A stretch of 64,000 bases of DNA, taken from positions 3,472,001-3,536,000 of the forward strand of contig JAGKQI010000105.1 of assembly GCA_018806915.1 (NCBI GenBank), written 5' to 3'. Under the pieces are notes generated by a model. That model was not told the DNA's origin, searched no databases, and saw nothing but the letters and a program-made list of their open reading frames with translations. Below, one piece after another: positions 1 to 11,217 of the stretch. The stretch's first letter is position 1; every line of letters begins with the position of its first letter. This DNA comes from Phytophthora colocasiae. Taxonomy: Eukaryota; Oomycota; Peronosporomycetes; Peronosporales; Peronosporaceae. Both the position numbers and the translations under genes were made by a program.

Positions 1-126
1 GAGAGTCCCGTATTTAGTGGACTACTTGGTTCTTGTATAGAACCGAAGGCTAGTGCCTTGCAAGCAGGACTCTACGAGTCAACCCAACTTCCTCTGTGCC
101 GTGCACACCTACGCAGCCCCGCTGCA
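1..126 (+). repeat. 3' end of a Ty3/gypsy LTR cut by the window edge
   Basis: These 126 bases are the same as the 3' part of the LTRs at 36987-37396 and 44468-44879 and end at the same terminal ...GCTGCA. The start matches the GAGAG form of the downstream LTR at 44755 rather than the GAG form at 37274. Whether this is a solo LTR or the right LTR of a full element cannot be seen, because the rest lies left of base 1. Its neighbour is 4CL-like copy A, which has lost exon 1, so this insertion may have caused that loss (inference). Confidence 0.9.
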
Positions 127-304
127 GAGTGTCTGAGCTTAGGTGATAAAGAGTCACGAAGAGCCGTTCCCACATCTAAAGAGCTCCGAAAGAAAAAAAG
201 CATTTGCAGGTTGCGGGTTGCACGAACGCGACAGTTGTACTCGCTGTTCCCGCAACCAACAACCAACATCCGCTCCGAAAGGTCTCTATTGTGTATTGCA
301 ATAG
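127..304. other. Short spacer before 4CL-like copy A; no exon 1 recognisable
   Basis: Read in all forward frames, this stretch gives no resemblance to exon 1 of the paralogue at 9075-9281. An AATAG acceptor at 300-304 closes the missing first intron. A 9-bp inverted repeat (GGTTGCGGG / CCCGCAACC) lies in the middle, with no obvious role. Confidence 0.5.
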
Positions 305-1452
305 ATTGTTATCCTGCACTCCTTCAACTGCCTGGAGTATGTTGTGGTGTTTCTGGCGCTCAATCGTCTTGGAGCTATTTGCTCGCCTTCGTCTCCCCTC
401 TTTAATGGCAAAGAGCTGGCGAACCAGATCAAGACAGCTGAGGTGACTTTATAATTGTGGAAATGCAAGAGGGGCGTTGACTTTTAACCAGCGTTTGAGT
501 TGTAGGCGGGTGCTATTATCGCACACAGAAGATTTACCAAAGTTGCAATGGAGGCGGCTGGGCGTTGTGGGATTCCGCTATCGCACGTGTATACCCTCGA
601 GCAGGACAATACTTTTCCAGAGATGCAGTCAATTGAGTACGTCACCACTATTGTCAAAAAGAAAACGCAAAGTATTGACATGATGCTATTCTTCATACAG
701 GAGTTTTGTTGCGATGGATTTATCATTCCCGGATATCCCTCCAATCGATCCGAATCAAGTCGTGACGCTTCCGTTCTCTAGCGGGACCACTGGCCACCCG
801 AAGGGTGTGGAACTTACTGCACGAGCAATGTACGCGTCCGGAATGGTCTTTGGATTCCGAGAAAGCAAGAAGGGCTCTGTGTTAAGCATGTTGCCATTTT
901 TCCACATCATGATGACGCTGAACTTCCACGTCACTCTTTTCCTTGGGAAACCAATGATTGTGCTCCCTGGTTTCACACCCGACACTTTCCTACGAACTGT
1001 GGAGAAGTACAAGCTGGATATGATCGGTCTCGCCCCTCCACTTGTTACATTTCTCGCCAAAAGCCCAATTGTCGACAAATACGACCTCTCTCACGTAAAG
1101 AACGTGAAATATGGAGGAGCTCCACTTGGTAAGGAAGTCGAGCGTGCAGTCATGCAGCGCCTGGGTATTCAGGTACTGCAAGGCTACGGTATGACGGAGT
1201 TCGTGGGCTGCGGGTGTCGAGCATACCCAGATCAGGTTCGAAATGGTTCTTCAGGCACCCTACACCCCAATACGGATTTGAGGGTAGTAGACCTACAAAC
1301 GGGAGAAGATTTACCCGCTAACAGGACAGGAGAGCTATTGTTTCGCACTCCGACAATGATGAAGGGCTACTACAAGAACCCAGAAGCAACGCGTGCAGCA
1401 TTTACACAGGACGGGTTTCTTCGTACAGGAGATCTGGGGTATATCGATGAAG
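305..1452 (+). pseudogene. 4-coumarate-CoA-ligase-like, copy A, truncated at both ends
   Basis: This is an ANL-family acyl/aryl-CoA synthetase, which activates a carboxylic acid with ATP and passes it to CoA. Three exons are visible: 305-442, 506-636 and 701 onward, with introns at 443-505 and 637-700 in the same positions and phases as in copy B. The AMP-binding P-loop (SSGTTGHPKGV), the QGYGMTEF motif and the TGDLGYIDEDG motif are present. Exon 1 is missing, and so is everything after the YIDEDG motif, including the C-terminal lid with its catalytic Lys. The frame then runs out of phase into copy B exon 1 and stops at 1485-1487. The breakpoint is near 1453. Substrate specificity cannot be read from the sequence. 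Confidence 0.88.
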
Positions 1453-1640
1453 ATGGGGAATTGGAAAAGGAGATGTACGTTTACTGAGGTTAAAATGAGG
1501 AACGATATAGTATTGTTGCTAACCCCCTACAGACGGTTGTCTTGCACTCGTTTAACTGTATCGAGTACCCAGTTGTATTCTTCGCTCTCAATCGAATCGG
1601 AGCTGTCTGCTCTCCTTCACCAACTCTGTTTAATGGAAAG

Positions 1641-1852
1641 TGTTCGTTCGTCGCCTTCGTAGTAAATGTAGAAGTGAGTTCATTCATCGTTAGCTAGAGC
1701 TAACTACAATATGCATTGTCTTCACGATCAGTCGTCCGTTGCATCACCGCTGCGTTCGAGGTTTCAAAACGACTTGATGAGAAGTCTCTGAGTACAGCAG
1801 TTGCTGGGCAGAATCCCAACAACGTGCTGTACTTGTAGCAACCGCTACAACA
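1641..1852 (-). repeat. 3' LTR of element 1, with adjacent polypurine tract
   Basis: This 212-bp LTR is identical base for base to the copy at 7115-7326. Just inside it (about 1853-1865, minus strand GGAGAGGGAAG) is the purine-rich primer site for plus-strand synthesis. Flank 1636-1640 is one copy of the GAAAG target duplication. Confidence 0.93.
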
Positions 1853-1894
1853 CTTCCCTCTCCATGCTCGAGAAACTTCTCGTTTCGCACTAAC

Positions 1895-2398
1895 CTACCG
1901 GTGAATCAGTGCCGGGAAGTTGGAAAGCTTTACGTGATATTGAGAGCCTTTCGTAGCTCTCGAACGGCTGACTGGTTGCCGTGTTCCTTCAGGAATGCCT
2001 TCACAGCAACAGGTACATCTTGGCAGTAAGAGATCAGCTGGTTCCCATGAATTCTCCAGCTCACTTAACCCGCGCCATTGCACTTCGATCTCATGACGCT
2101 TTAGATCCGGGCAGTACCGAGCCTTTAGTAGTTTGTCCACCACACGTCCTTCGCTGTTATGAGCTACATGCAGCAACAATTCCTCGCTGACGTTCAATGA
2201 GGAATCTGCGTAGAACTTAAGACGACTAGCATGAGCCTCGCGACGTTGGCCTGTCACCAAGTTCTTGATCTCGAAAATCCAATTCGAGATCGTCCCAGTT
2301 ACCCGGGCAGGGCCGCACCACTTCACCTGTAACTTACTTCTCGTATGCTGCCAAAAATCCGCGTAGAGAACGAAATCTCCAATATCAAATTGAGCCAT
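1895..2398 (-). pseudogene. Element 1: integrase C-terminal region and chromodomain
   Basis: A 167-residue frame opens with a basic region of the integrase C-terminal type (DFVLYADFWQHTRSKL). It ends in a chromodomain of form VVDKLLKARY...HEIEVQWRGL...NSWEP. In this family the chromodomain steers integration toward particular chromatin. The frame overlaps the upstream integrase frame by 14 bp at 2385-2398 in a different phase, which suggests a single-base shift. The stretch after the chromodomain is unremarkable. Confidence 0.85.
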
Positions 2399-3205
2399 TG
2401 AAACGCCTTTTTTTTTTGTTGCGGGTTTGCCGTCCTGAAGCTCGTACCGTTTTGTTCACTGTAGAAATACGTTTGTGCATGGCTTCTAGTGCTTGTTTCA
2501 AACGCTCAACATGTTTTCGCTGACCCGCCTGAATTTTCTCTAGCGTGGTAGACTCTACCGGTCCTGGAATCGAAATGGTATCTCCTGGACTCATCGCCGT
2601 GATTCCCGTCATCGCTGTGACCGGCGCAACTCCTCCTAGCGATGGTGATGCCGTCTGATTCAACACTAACTGAACAACCTTCACGATACGTGGCCATTCC
2701 TGAGGCTGTAACCTCCATTCGGACAGAAGCGCTCGACAGCAACGTAATGTCTCCCGCATCACCACTTCAACCGTACCGTTTGCCCATGGGCATCGTGCCG
2801 TGGTGAAGTGATGGTGCGCGCCTAAGGCATGCTGAAGAGCTTCAATGACCTTGTTCTTAAAGTGTGTACCCTGGTCGCTAACCCAGGAGCGACAGACACC
2901 AAAATGCAGCGAACCACTCCAGCAGACAATTGTACGTCGTTTCTGCATCCGCCGCCACACAGGAGAACAGCCACACAAACTTCTGATGCATCGTCCTTAA
3001 TCACCAGCACATACGTCTCACCTGTGAGACTTTTCCCCATGAACAAGTAATCCCAGTGGATTAATTCGTTCGGTTGTTCGGCGTGCATTGCTTCTCCCAA
3101 TAGCCGCGGTTGTGGGGTCCACCTTGCGTACTGGCACAATGGAGGCATCTCCCACGAAAAACTCAATATCCTTCTCCATATCCGTCCAGACAAACTCTGC
3201 TCCAA
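2385..3205 (-). pseudogene. Element 1: integrase core, frame-shifted
   Basis: Two overlapping frames (2822-3205 and 2385-2978) together give the retroviral-type integrase core. The first catalytic Asp is in ELIHWDYLFM, the second in WVSDQGTHF and the Glu in NGTVEVVMRE, so the D,D-E triad is complete. A zinc-binding Cys-x2-Cys (CLHC) of the N-terminal HHCC finger can be read near 3130 only in a third frame. This implies two indels within roughly 40 bp. Confidence 0.82.
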
Positions 3206-3971
3206 TCTTAGCTAGTGTAGTAGATACTCCGCGATGTCCAGAGATGCCAAAATGCCCCACTACACATACTCGCATCTGTAATTCCACAGCTTCATCGGGG
3301 ATCCAGATTCTCCCTTCTGTATCTTTCCACAACTCACTGCCAATCGATCGAGCCATACCACTTGGTGGGTCGGAGGCGTCCTGAGCGGCAACGATCTCCA
3401 TAGTTGTCGGCCAGACAAAAGTACCATCGAGTTGTGGCGACAGTGGCAGATTCACTTGTCGTATAGCGCACACCGTCTTAAAAGATGAGCCCCACCTCGA
3501 CAGTAGGTCAGCCCACACGTTTTCCTCGCCCGAGATGTCGTGGATGTCGTACTTGTACGCCATCAACAGCATAGCCCAGCGATGCAGTTTGTCAGCTGTA
3601 TACCTCGGCACAGCTTTCGAAACACTGTGAGGATCGAAAATGTACCGCAAGTTGCGGTGATCTGTATACAAAGCGAAACCATCGTGCCTGTGCAACAAGT
3701 AATCGGCCCGACGACACGTCTCAACAATAGCGTACGCCTCCTTTTCCACAATTGCCCACCGCTTTGCTGAGCCCGAGAAAGTTCCACTCAACATGAGTAA
3801 TGGCTCGTGATCCTGCTCGCTGAGTGGTCTATCTGCAGTATCTGGTGAAATCTGGGTAATAACTGCACCCCAATGGTGGTCACTAGCATCCGTATACACG
3901 GACAGACGCTTTGCCGGATCTGGATGAGCTAGTTGTAGCGTATTCTTCAATGCTTCCTTGCATTGCTCCAA
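3018..3971 (-). pseudogene. Element 1: RNase H and integrase zinc-finger region
   Basis: RNase H of the Ty3/gypsy type begins with the SVYTDASDHHWGAV motif (first catalytic Asp). It continues through EKEAYAIVETCRR and LYTDHRNLRYIFDP, with ENVWADLLSRWG at its end. It lies downstream of reverse transcriptase but one base out of frame with it near 3965, where the RT frame ends prematurely. The frame runs on into the start of integrase and loses phase near 3130. Confidence 0.85.
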
Positions 3972-6217
3972 ACATTCCAGCTCTGTGTCTCCCCATCATC
4001 GGCGAGCAGCACCTTCCTAACTTGGTTCTTCTTTCGGCTTCCAGCCTGCTCGTACACCTTTTCCATAAATTTTGTGAGAGGACCCACCAGCTTATTGAAA
4101 GCTGGTATGGAAGTACGCATCCAGTTCAGCGCACAGACGAATTGCTGTAATTCTTGACCAGTAGTAGGAGGTGGAAGGTTTGCCAGTGCCGTCACTCTCG
4201 CTGGATCATGGCGAACACCATCACCTGACACAATACGGCCACACCAAAGTGCCTCGCGCATGTAAAAGGAACACTTCTTAGGGTTTAACTTGAGCCCCTT
4301 CTCCTTGCAAATGGTCAACACCCGCTTCAGCAAACGCAACAACCCTTCATCGGTGTCGTTGTAGCCGAGGAGGTCATCAATCCAAATGAGCAGTCCTTTG
4401 TTGAATACTTCGGAAAACATCTCTTGTACTGTTGATTGCACGTAAGCTACACTGTTGATGTCTCCCATAAGCACCCTAGTCGGCGTGATCACCCCCTCCT
4501 CTGTTAGAATGGAGTAAATCTCTTGACACCAAATGGCCATGGCGAACTGCCAAAAGCCTTTGAAAAAGTCCAACGAAAAATATTTGGATGATCCTCGGAG
4601 TCTATCAAACACGACCTCCAAAATAGGCATAGGCCAGACAACCTGCTCAACGCACCCGTTCGGACCTCGTACATCCACTGTCATCCTGTGTGCGTTAACT
4701 TCCGGCTTGTTCACCACGTGTGGAGCCGAGCACCACCGACTCTTTGGGTTGCGATAGCAAAGTCCAGCGGCAATGAGTGCATCGATGTGTGTCTTGAGAA
4801 ATTCACGATGCGCTTGAGAGTATCTCCGAGCTCTACACCGTACTGGTACAGCACCAGGTTTGAGGGTTACTTCCATAGGAGGCATATCCACCGGTGGATC
4901 TCGACCAATAAACAAACGAAACACGTCAATAAGCTGCATCAAGATGCTCCGTAGTTCCTCCACAAATTCAGGTGTTGCTCCTTGACAACGTGCTTCTTCG
5001 ACTTTCTCAAGCAAAATACCTCTAATCTGCTCACGCTCAGTATCCATGTCTTCAGTGAAAATAGGAAAACAAGCCTGGTCTTCATTCTCCAATAAAGAAT
5101 GTTCTTCTTCGGATGGCTCCATGTTCTCCACGTCACCAGAGTATGCTAAACCACTAGCTAAGCCGCTCGAAATATCATCATCCACGTCGCTCATATCCCA
5201 CACTGGTTGTATCTGCTGAGCTGCAGCTAGAAGTTTATCCGAGCTATACCCCAGTTTCACCATGATCAATCGAGATAGCAATAAATCCCCAACACCCGGA
5301 GGAAGACGTTGTTCTGTCACCCAACAGACTACATTTTTCAACACGAGTGGACCTCCCGGTGTTGAAAACCGCAGATCCAACTTGATCTTACTCTTTACAG
5401 CCACCGGTTTTTCTCCAATACCAGTCACCCCCGACTTTTCCGGTAGTTTTTGCTGGGCAATCCATTTTCCATTCATTTTCAGCTTCTTCAGCAACTTTGT
5501 TGTTACTACAGAGACCTCCGCTGCACTGTCAGGTGTAATCGACGTTTTAATCGTATCCATTACGACACACGGTATCGCCGGCGAAGGTACAGTATCTCCC
5601 TTGTTCGTTTCTGCAGTTGTTGCTAACACGGGCTTCAATACTTTCCTGCCAGTGCTTTTTTCATAAAGATCTTTCGCTTCAGCAGGTCCCGCGATATCCG
5701 GACATTGAAACACTCCATGGGTTCGATCTCCACATTTGAAACAAGTACGGTCACTCCTTGTATTCTTTCCTTCAGTCTCCACTTTGTCTTTGCGTTGTGG
5801 CATCAATTTTCCTGACGGCTGTCCATTGGTACTGCGCGGTTTTCCGCCAGTTTGTTGTGAACCCTGTTTTTGCTGGTGTTTCCCTGAAATTGCTTGATCT
5901 CGGTCTGCTTTCGACCCGGTTTTTCCTTGCTGCCCATTCCAAATGTGCGCTTCAAACCTCATAAAATCCTCCAGCTCCGCACGAACCCATTTCAAGAACG
6001 ATTGAATATTAGACTTGGTCCCTTTATGGATTTGCCGTTCGAGCTGGTCTCTTACCGCAGCCTTGAATGCAGGAGGTCTCAACGCGTCCACCAGGTAGCC
6101 TATCACCTTCTTAGGTTCGATGTGCACCACGTCCTCCATATTCAATTTGTCCACGATCTCGAAGAAGTCCGCCATCAGGCGCGACAGACGTGACTTCAGC
6201 GTCTTGCAGATCCACAT
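3947..6217 (-). pseudogene. Element 1: gag C-terminal part, protease and reverse transcriptase
   Basis: A 756-residue frame starts in capsid-like sequence and carries a CCHC zinc knuckle (CFKCGDRTHGVFQC, near 5710-5750). An aspartic protease active site of the form D-S-A-A follows near 5530, then reverse transcriptase. In RT the YSLDFFKGFWQ region, the catalytic pair in LLIWIDDLLGY (WIDD in place of the usual YxDD) and the thumb are readable. The frame ends near 3947, inside the RT-RNase H linker, after a one-base shift. Confidence 0.9.
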
Positions 6218-6347
6218 CCATACAGAGTTTCTTCACTTCCTCGATCAAGTGTTTTATAAGCTGTATTGTCTGGCATCCGCGCGGATAGGAAGTAGTCTCG
6301 CCACTCAGCTTCTGTGACGTCCTTCTCTTTGCTTGAAAAGCTCGAAT

Positions 6348-7082
6348 TCACAAATCCGAACTAAAGTGCCTTGTTCGATACAAGAACTTAACGGCATCAC
6401 AAAAACTTTGATTGTGTCCCTTGATTAAGCGCCTTGATGCGCCTGGAGTAGATGGCATAACTATCCATGAAGTCACGTTTCTCCTTCTTTGAGCTACCGC
6501 GATATATAGGAGTGAACGGGCAAGTTTGTTCCCGCCGCCACAGTGACAGCTGGTGTTCCCGGTGGTCGTTGGTCCCCGTCGGCTCAACACCTTGAGCGAA
6601 GGCACCCCATCGGGCCTGCAAGTGAGGTTGCACCGCCTCTGCCAGGCTCTCAAGGCGCTGGCCTTGGCAGTCCGACTGCTTCCCTGCGCAGCTCGCAGCA
6701 ATCGGTATTGTTCCTCTATATACTTGCGATGTTCTTCCATTTGCCGCTGCATCTCCAGCTGTTGCTCTGACAATGCCGACTGTCGGTCATGCTGAGCCTG
6801 TAGATACTCTGACGTTTGAGCGGCCAGATGGTCCTGTTGGCGTTTTACCTGCCCAAGCTGCTCCGCGGTCCGCTGTTGAACTGCTGCTGAGTGCTGAGCC
6901 AGTGCTTCGACTTGGCGACTTGTGTCTCCACCTTGTACCAACGTTCTCGTAGTGGTTTCTTCCAATCGTATATCATGTGGTAACGGGGGGTACACCGGAG
7001 TTAACGGGGGGTACACAGCAATTGGCATCTCATGCCCTAAATGAGTCCCCGTAGCCTCCATCACCTCGTCGGCTTCTTCCAT
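6348..7082 (-). pseudogene. Element 1: gag N-terminal part
   Basis: From the Met at 7082 there is an acidic start (MEEADEVMEA), then a Pro/Tyr-rich segment (YPPLTPVYPPLP), then a long Gln/Glu/Arg-rich heptad region (about residues 60-170) likely to form a coiled coil. Near 6540-6630 the sensible reading moves to another frame (RGSSKKEKRDFMDSYAIY), and it must shift again to join the frame starting at 6217. The first in-frame Met of the long frame (7157) lies inside the LTR, so 7082 was preferred. Confidence 0.75.
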
Positions 7083-7114
7083 ACTGGGTGCGACGTCCCA
7101 GCTAAAGAATTCTT

Positions 7115-7326
7115 TGTTCGTTCGTCGCCTTCGTAGTAAATGTAGAAGTGAGTTCATTCATCGTTAGCTAGAGCTAACTACAATATGCATTGTCTTCACG
7201 ATCAGTCGTCCGTTGCATCACCGCTGCGTTCGAGGTTTCAAAACGACTTGATGAGAAGTCTCTGAGTACAGCAGTTGCTGGGCAGAATCCCAACAACGTG
7301 CTGTACTTGTAGCAACCGCTACAACA
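7115..7326 (-). repeat. 5' LTR of element 1
   Basis: This is a 212-bp LTR identical to 1641-1852. The minus strand begins TGTTGTAGCGG and ends CGAACA. No tRNA-complementary TGG lies next to its inner end, where AGAATTCTTTAGC follows, so the primer type is unclear. The second GAAAG duplication is at 7327-7331. Confidence 0.93.
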
Positions 7327-8743
7327 GAAAGGAACTTGCTCAGCAGATGGAGATTGCTAAGGTAAGTCGGTAATGAAGAGGATACCTTACTCCAAAATCG
7401 TTTAACACTCGATGTGTAGGCGACAGCGGTGATCAGTCACAAAGTATTAGAGAAGGTGGTTGTCGAAGCAGCTCAACGTCACGGTATCAAGTCTCAGCGT
7501 GTGTTCGTCTTTGGTGAAGGTTCTGGAACTACTGAAACTCTCGAGTACGTTCGGCACCGTGGAATAAACGCATGCGGTTCAGTTCTAATAGCTTCGTGAA
7601 ATTCGCAGGGATCTCATCGCATTGAACCTGCCTCTGACACTTCCGCCAATGGATCCGATGGATGTTGTCACTCTACCGTTCTCAAGTGGAACTACAGGTC
7701 GTCCTAAGGGAGTAGAACTCACTGGACATGCTATGTTTGCTACATCTGCACAGCTCGCAGCCCAGGAGGACGACTTGCCGTACTACCTCGGAGTGTTGCC
7801 GTTCTTCCATATCTTGGCAGCGTTGTTGTTCCACGCGACGGTCTTCAAAGGTGTTGCGCTGGTTGTTCTCCCGCGCTTTGAACCAGAGACGTTCCTAGGT
7901 GTTATTCAGAAATTCCGGCTGGAGAAGATCACTCTAGCGCCACCACTTGTCCTCTTCTTAGCGAAACACCCGATCATCGATCAATTCGATCTCTCGAGTG
8001 TCAAGGTAGTGTCTTCTGGTGGAGCAGCCATGGGAAAAGAGGTAGAACGCGCAGTGGAGAAGCGTCTCAAAGGCGCGAAAGTAGTTCAAGGCTACGGTAT
8101 GACCGAATTCGCTGGTGGTGTGGCGAACGGTAGTCTTACTCACTCTCGAGCGGGTTCAACGGGACGGTTGCTGCCTAATGTCGAGATGAAAGTGAAAGAC
8201 CTCGAGACAGATCAAGATCTACCAGCTAACAAGACTGGGGAGCTGTTGTTTCGGACACCTTCGATGATGAGAGGATACTTTAACGACCCTGAGGCGAACC
8301 GTACAACGTTCACCGCAGACGGCTTCATCCGTACAGGTGACATCGGGTACATCGACCAGGATGGATACGTGTTTATTGTGGATCGGTTGAAGGAGTTGAT
8401 CAAGTACAAGGGGCACCAGGTAGCTCCGGCCGAGCTTGAAGATGTGCTGAACCACCATCCGTCTGTAGCGGATTCGTGCTGTGTCCGTGGCTTTGATGCA
8501 GCTACAGGCGAGGAGATTCCGAAGGCTTTTGTAGTTTTGAAAGAAGGAGAGACACCGTTGAACGAGGAGGATCTGGTGGCGTTCGTGGCGTCTAAAGTGG
8601 CTGGTTACAAGCGCGTAAGGGAGGTGGAGTTCATCTCTGAAATACCTAAAAGCTTGTCTGGTAAGGTCCTGCGTAGGGAATTACAGCAGCTGCAGGACAA
8701 GAACGTTCAAGAGGGCAAGCAAAAGCTGCAGAGTCGACTCTAA

Positions 8744-9074
8744 GATGCCCCTAGCTGACGCTAATACAGTATCCAGTGGATACTATCCACTAGTACTGCC
8801 ACTTCAACATGGAACTTACACAATCGCATGTGTTGTGTTGTGCGAGATATCAAGTGATGTCATAGGATAGCTTTCTTTACAACAGGTTGTAGTACAGCTG
8901 GGAGGTCAATGAGCTTTTGACCTGCACGTGCTCGATGGCCACGTCAGACGAGTCTCGACAAGCAGTCGATGGTCATCAACAGCCCCTGCACTCGCCTCCA
9001 GACACCACGATGCGCTTGGACACGAAGCCTACAACGTCTTCACTTTTGCTTTTGCCTCGACATCGATCATCGAA
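8744..9074. promoter_or_regulatory. Intergenic region between 4CL-like copies B and C
   Basis: The 331-bp spacer has no convincing gene. It must hold the 3' UTR of copy B and the promoter of copy C. CTTCACTTTTGC at about 9041-9052, some 25-35 bp before the copy C start codon, loosely fits the pyrimidine-rich oomycete initiator (YCAYTYY). The match is too weak to be decisive. Confidence 0.4.
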
Positions 9075-9826
9075 ATGGTTTTCTCGTCTCCTCACGGCGT
9101 TATCTCAATCCCGAAGGGTAAAACAGCTTGGGACTGGGTCGAGGACCACGCAGCTAATATCCCCAACAAACCGGCCTACGTTTGTGCCATCACCGAGCGT
9201 ACACTGACGTTCGCTGATGTCCACGATCAAGCGCGAAAGATTTGTGCTGCGTTGGCAGCTGAAGGCATCAAGAAGGGAGATGTAAGTGTCGAGAATGGAT
9301 ACTTTTGAGATGAAGTATTGTACTAACCTGATGCTTTCAGGTTGTGACGCTGCACTCGTTCAACTGCGTCGAGTACCCCGTCATCTTCTTAGCATTGACA
9401 CGTCTTGGTGCTGTTTGCTCGACGGCATCGCCCATGTTTCATGCGGACGAGTTGGCCGACCAAATGAAGCACTCCGAGGTATGATATCTCATGTTCAAGA
9501 TACACAAATCTCAACTAATTGTTTCGTTGTAGTCTACTGCAATCATCACCAACGCTAAGTTGATTGACACTGCAGTTAAAGCTGCTTCATTGAGTGGAAG
9601 CAATGCCCACCGCGTGTACACTATTGGTCATGCCGATATCTCAGCCAAGTTGATGTCAATTGAGGATATGCTGGTCAAGGATCTTCCATTCCCGAATCTA
9701 CCCCCAGTTGATCCGGAAGATATCGTCGCTATGCCCTTTTCCAGCGGCACCACAGCTCGACCGAAGGGCGTGCTTCTAACCGGTCGAGCACTGTTCGCAG
9801 GTGCTATGATGGCCAGCAACTCGGAG

Positions 9827-10140
9827 TTTCCAAGGATACAACTCAGTCGGTTTGGGGGCAAATGGACTTCATTGTCCTCGACCAGCCTTGAGTAAGGGCG
9901 TGGTGAGGCGGGTTATCGGCAGGCAGAAAACTGGAAAGTGAGCCTCCTACAGACTCTCGGCGTCCTGTCCGTTACTGTCGTCTTGGGTTCTGATCCTAGC
10001 TATACGTGAAACTCCTATCGATTGATCCGGAAAACGAAGCATCCTCCGGATGCTTACCATTTCCAAGGATACAACTCAGTCGGTTTGGGGGCAAATGGAC
10101 TTCATTGTCCTCGACCAGCCTTGAGTAAGGGCGTGGTGAG
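9827..10140 (-). repeat. Ngaro 3' split direct repeats B2-A2-B1
   Basis: B2 (9827-9907) and B1 (10060-10140) are identical 81-bp copies. Between them A2 (9912-10059, 148 bp) is the same as A1 at the other end, 15387-15534. Four bases (9908-9911) separate B2 from A2, while A2 abuts B1 directly. Confidence 0.93.
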
Positions 10141-10171
10141 CGGCCCCCAAAAATAATGTGCTCTCGAGTCC

Positions 10172-11217
10172 TTACGAATGAGTCTGTCCAGTGTGAGCGC
10201 CTACCATCCGTCGCGAGAGTGTCGAGGTTGAGATGGCTGATTGCGTTGGATACTGCTCAAAACAGTTCGATAGCCAGCGACCCAGGAGCTTGATAGCGGT
10301 ACTGCTCGCTTGGCCGCTCAGAAGGGCTGTCGCTCCACCAATCCGGACAGAGTGTGTTGAGTAGTTGGCTTCTGGTACGCCGATACTCTTTGCTGTGGCC
10401 TTGAATGCCTTGGCCATCGTTGCTGCTGTTAGGTTGCCGCAGAGGTACCTGCCTTTGTACGCAGCCTTCCGCCTGGCAATGTTGAGGTGTTTGACCGCGA
10501 TGACTGGACATATAACTGGATCACCTGAGGAATGCATTGTGCGCCATGCACCACGCCCAAATTGGTCGTTCTTGGCTCCCTCAAGACCGATTGTGACCGA
10601 TGTTGCTTTTGATTCTGGTGTTGGTTCCCTTCCGCGTCCGAGAAAAATACGTTCTGGTGTTTGAGGCAGTAGAAGTGTCTGGCCTGTCCGATCCGAAGAT
10701 ACTCTGATCTCCGAAGAAGGAAGAAGAATCCTACCAATACACTGCCCCACAGAAGGCGATGCTGAGGCTGCTGAAGATCCAGTCGATGATACAGTAGTCG
10801 CAGGAAAGCTGGTGTAATTGGTTGGAGCTTGTGAACTGGCGGTGATAGGCGCTTAATACCTTGCAGAAGTACCGTGAAGTCGGGTGATGCCGTGAGGTCG
10901 ATTCCAATGTAGCTCTTGTGGTACCACCGGATGCTGGCCAGCTTGAGTTTGATGGTCCCAAACGTATTTCCTTGCCGAGCCTTGTTCCATCCATATTTCC
11001 AACAGTATACAGCAAAGCACCCCAGCTTCTTGTTCGCCGTGCGACCTGGTTCCGTAATCCATGGTGACCAACCTAATTGGTGTGAGAATGTGCACCACTG
11101 GTGCCAGTGTGTTGAGTACTTCCCGGAAGTTGAACCTGCGAGAGCATGTCCGCGGAGCACGTCTCCCAAAGACTCAAGAGATCGTCGAACGGCGGAAGAA
11201 TCTGTATCTGTGTCCAC
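10172..11217 (-). pseudogene. Ngaro: tyrosine recombinase, frame-shifted
   Basis: The frame 10429-11217 gives the N-terminal core-binding part (GKYSTHWHQWCTFSHQLGW) and the first catalytic Arg in LLRRSEYL. The frame 10172-10750 supplies the remainder: HSVRIGG (the His-x-x-Arg box), LLGRWLS and the nucleophilic Tyr in CFEQYP. The R-H-R-Y set is therefore complete but split over two frames near 10650-10700. In this family the enzyme integrates a closed-circular DNA copy. Confidence 0.88.

Larger units (their letters stand above)
1641..7326 (-). mobile_element. Ty3/gypsy chromodomain LTR retrotransposon (element 1)
   Basis: The element is 5686 bp, bounded by 212-bp LTRs (TGTTCG...ACAACA on the plus strand) and a 5-bp target-site duplication GAAAG at 1636-1640 and 7327-7331. 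It is transcribed on the minus strand. Order along that strand is 5' LTR, gag with coiled coil and CCHC knuckle, protease, reverse transcriptase, RNase H, integrase, chromodomain, polypurine tract, 3' LTR. Integrase downstream of RNase H plus a C-terminal chromodomain identifies a chromovirus-type Ty3/gypsy element. It sits antisense inside exon 2 of 4CL-like copy B. The coding region changes frame several times although the two LTRs are identical. Confidence 0.95.
1453..8743 (+). pseudogene. 4-coumarate-CoA-ligase-like, copy B, split by a gypsy element
   Basis: Only the last ~20 bases of exon 1 remain (to 1474, before GTACGT). Exon 2 is 1533-1640 plus 7332-7361, exon 3 is 7420-7544 and exon 4 is 7609-8743. 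Exon 2 without the inserted element is 138 bp, exactly as in copies A and C. Exon 4 carries SSGTTGRPKGV, QGYGMTEF, the TGDIGYIDQDGYVF stretch, DRLKELIKYKG and the C-terminal Lys motif (SLSGKVLRR). The protein ends in Ser-Arg-Leu, a canonical PTS1, so the intact gene probably encoded a peroxisomal enzyme (inference). The 3' part from 7609 is undamaged, so only the 5' loss and the insertion make it a pseudogene. Confidence 0.88.
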
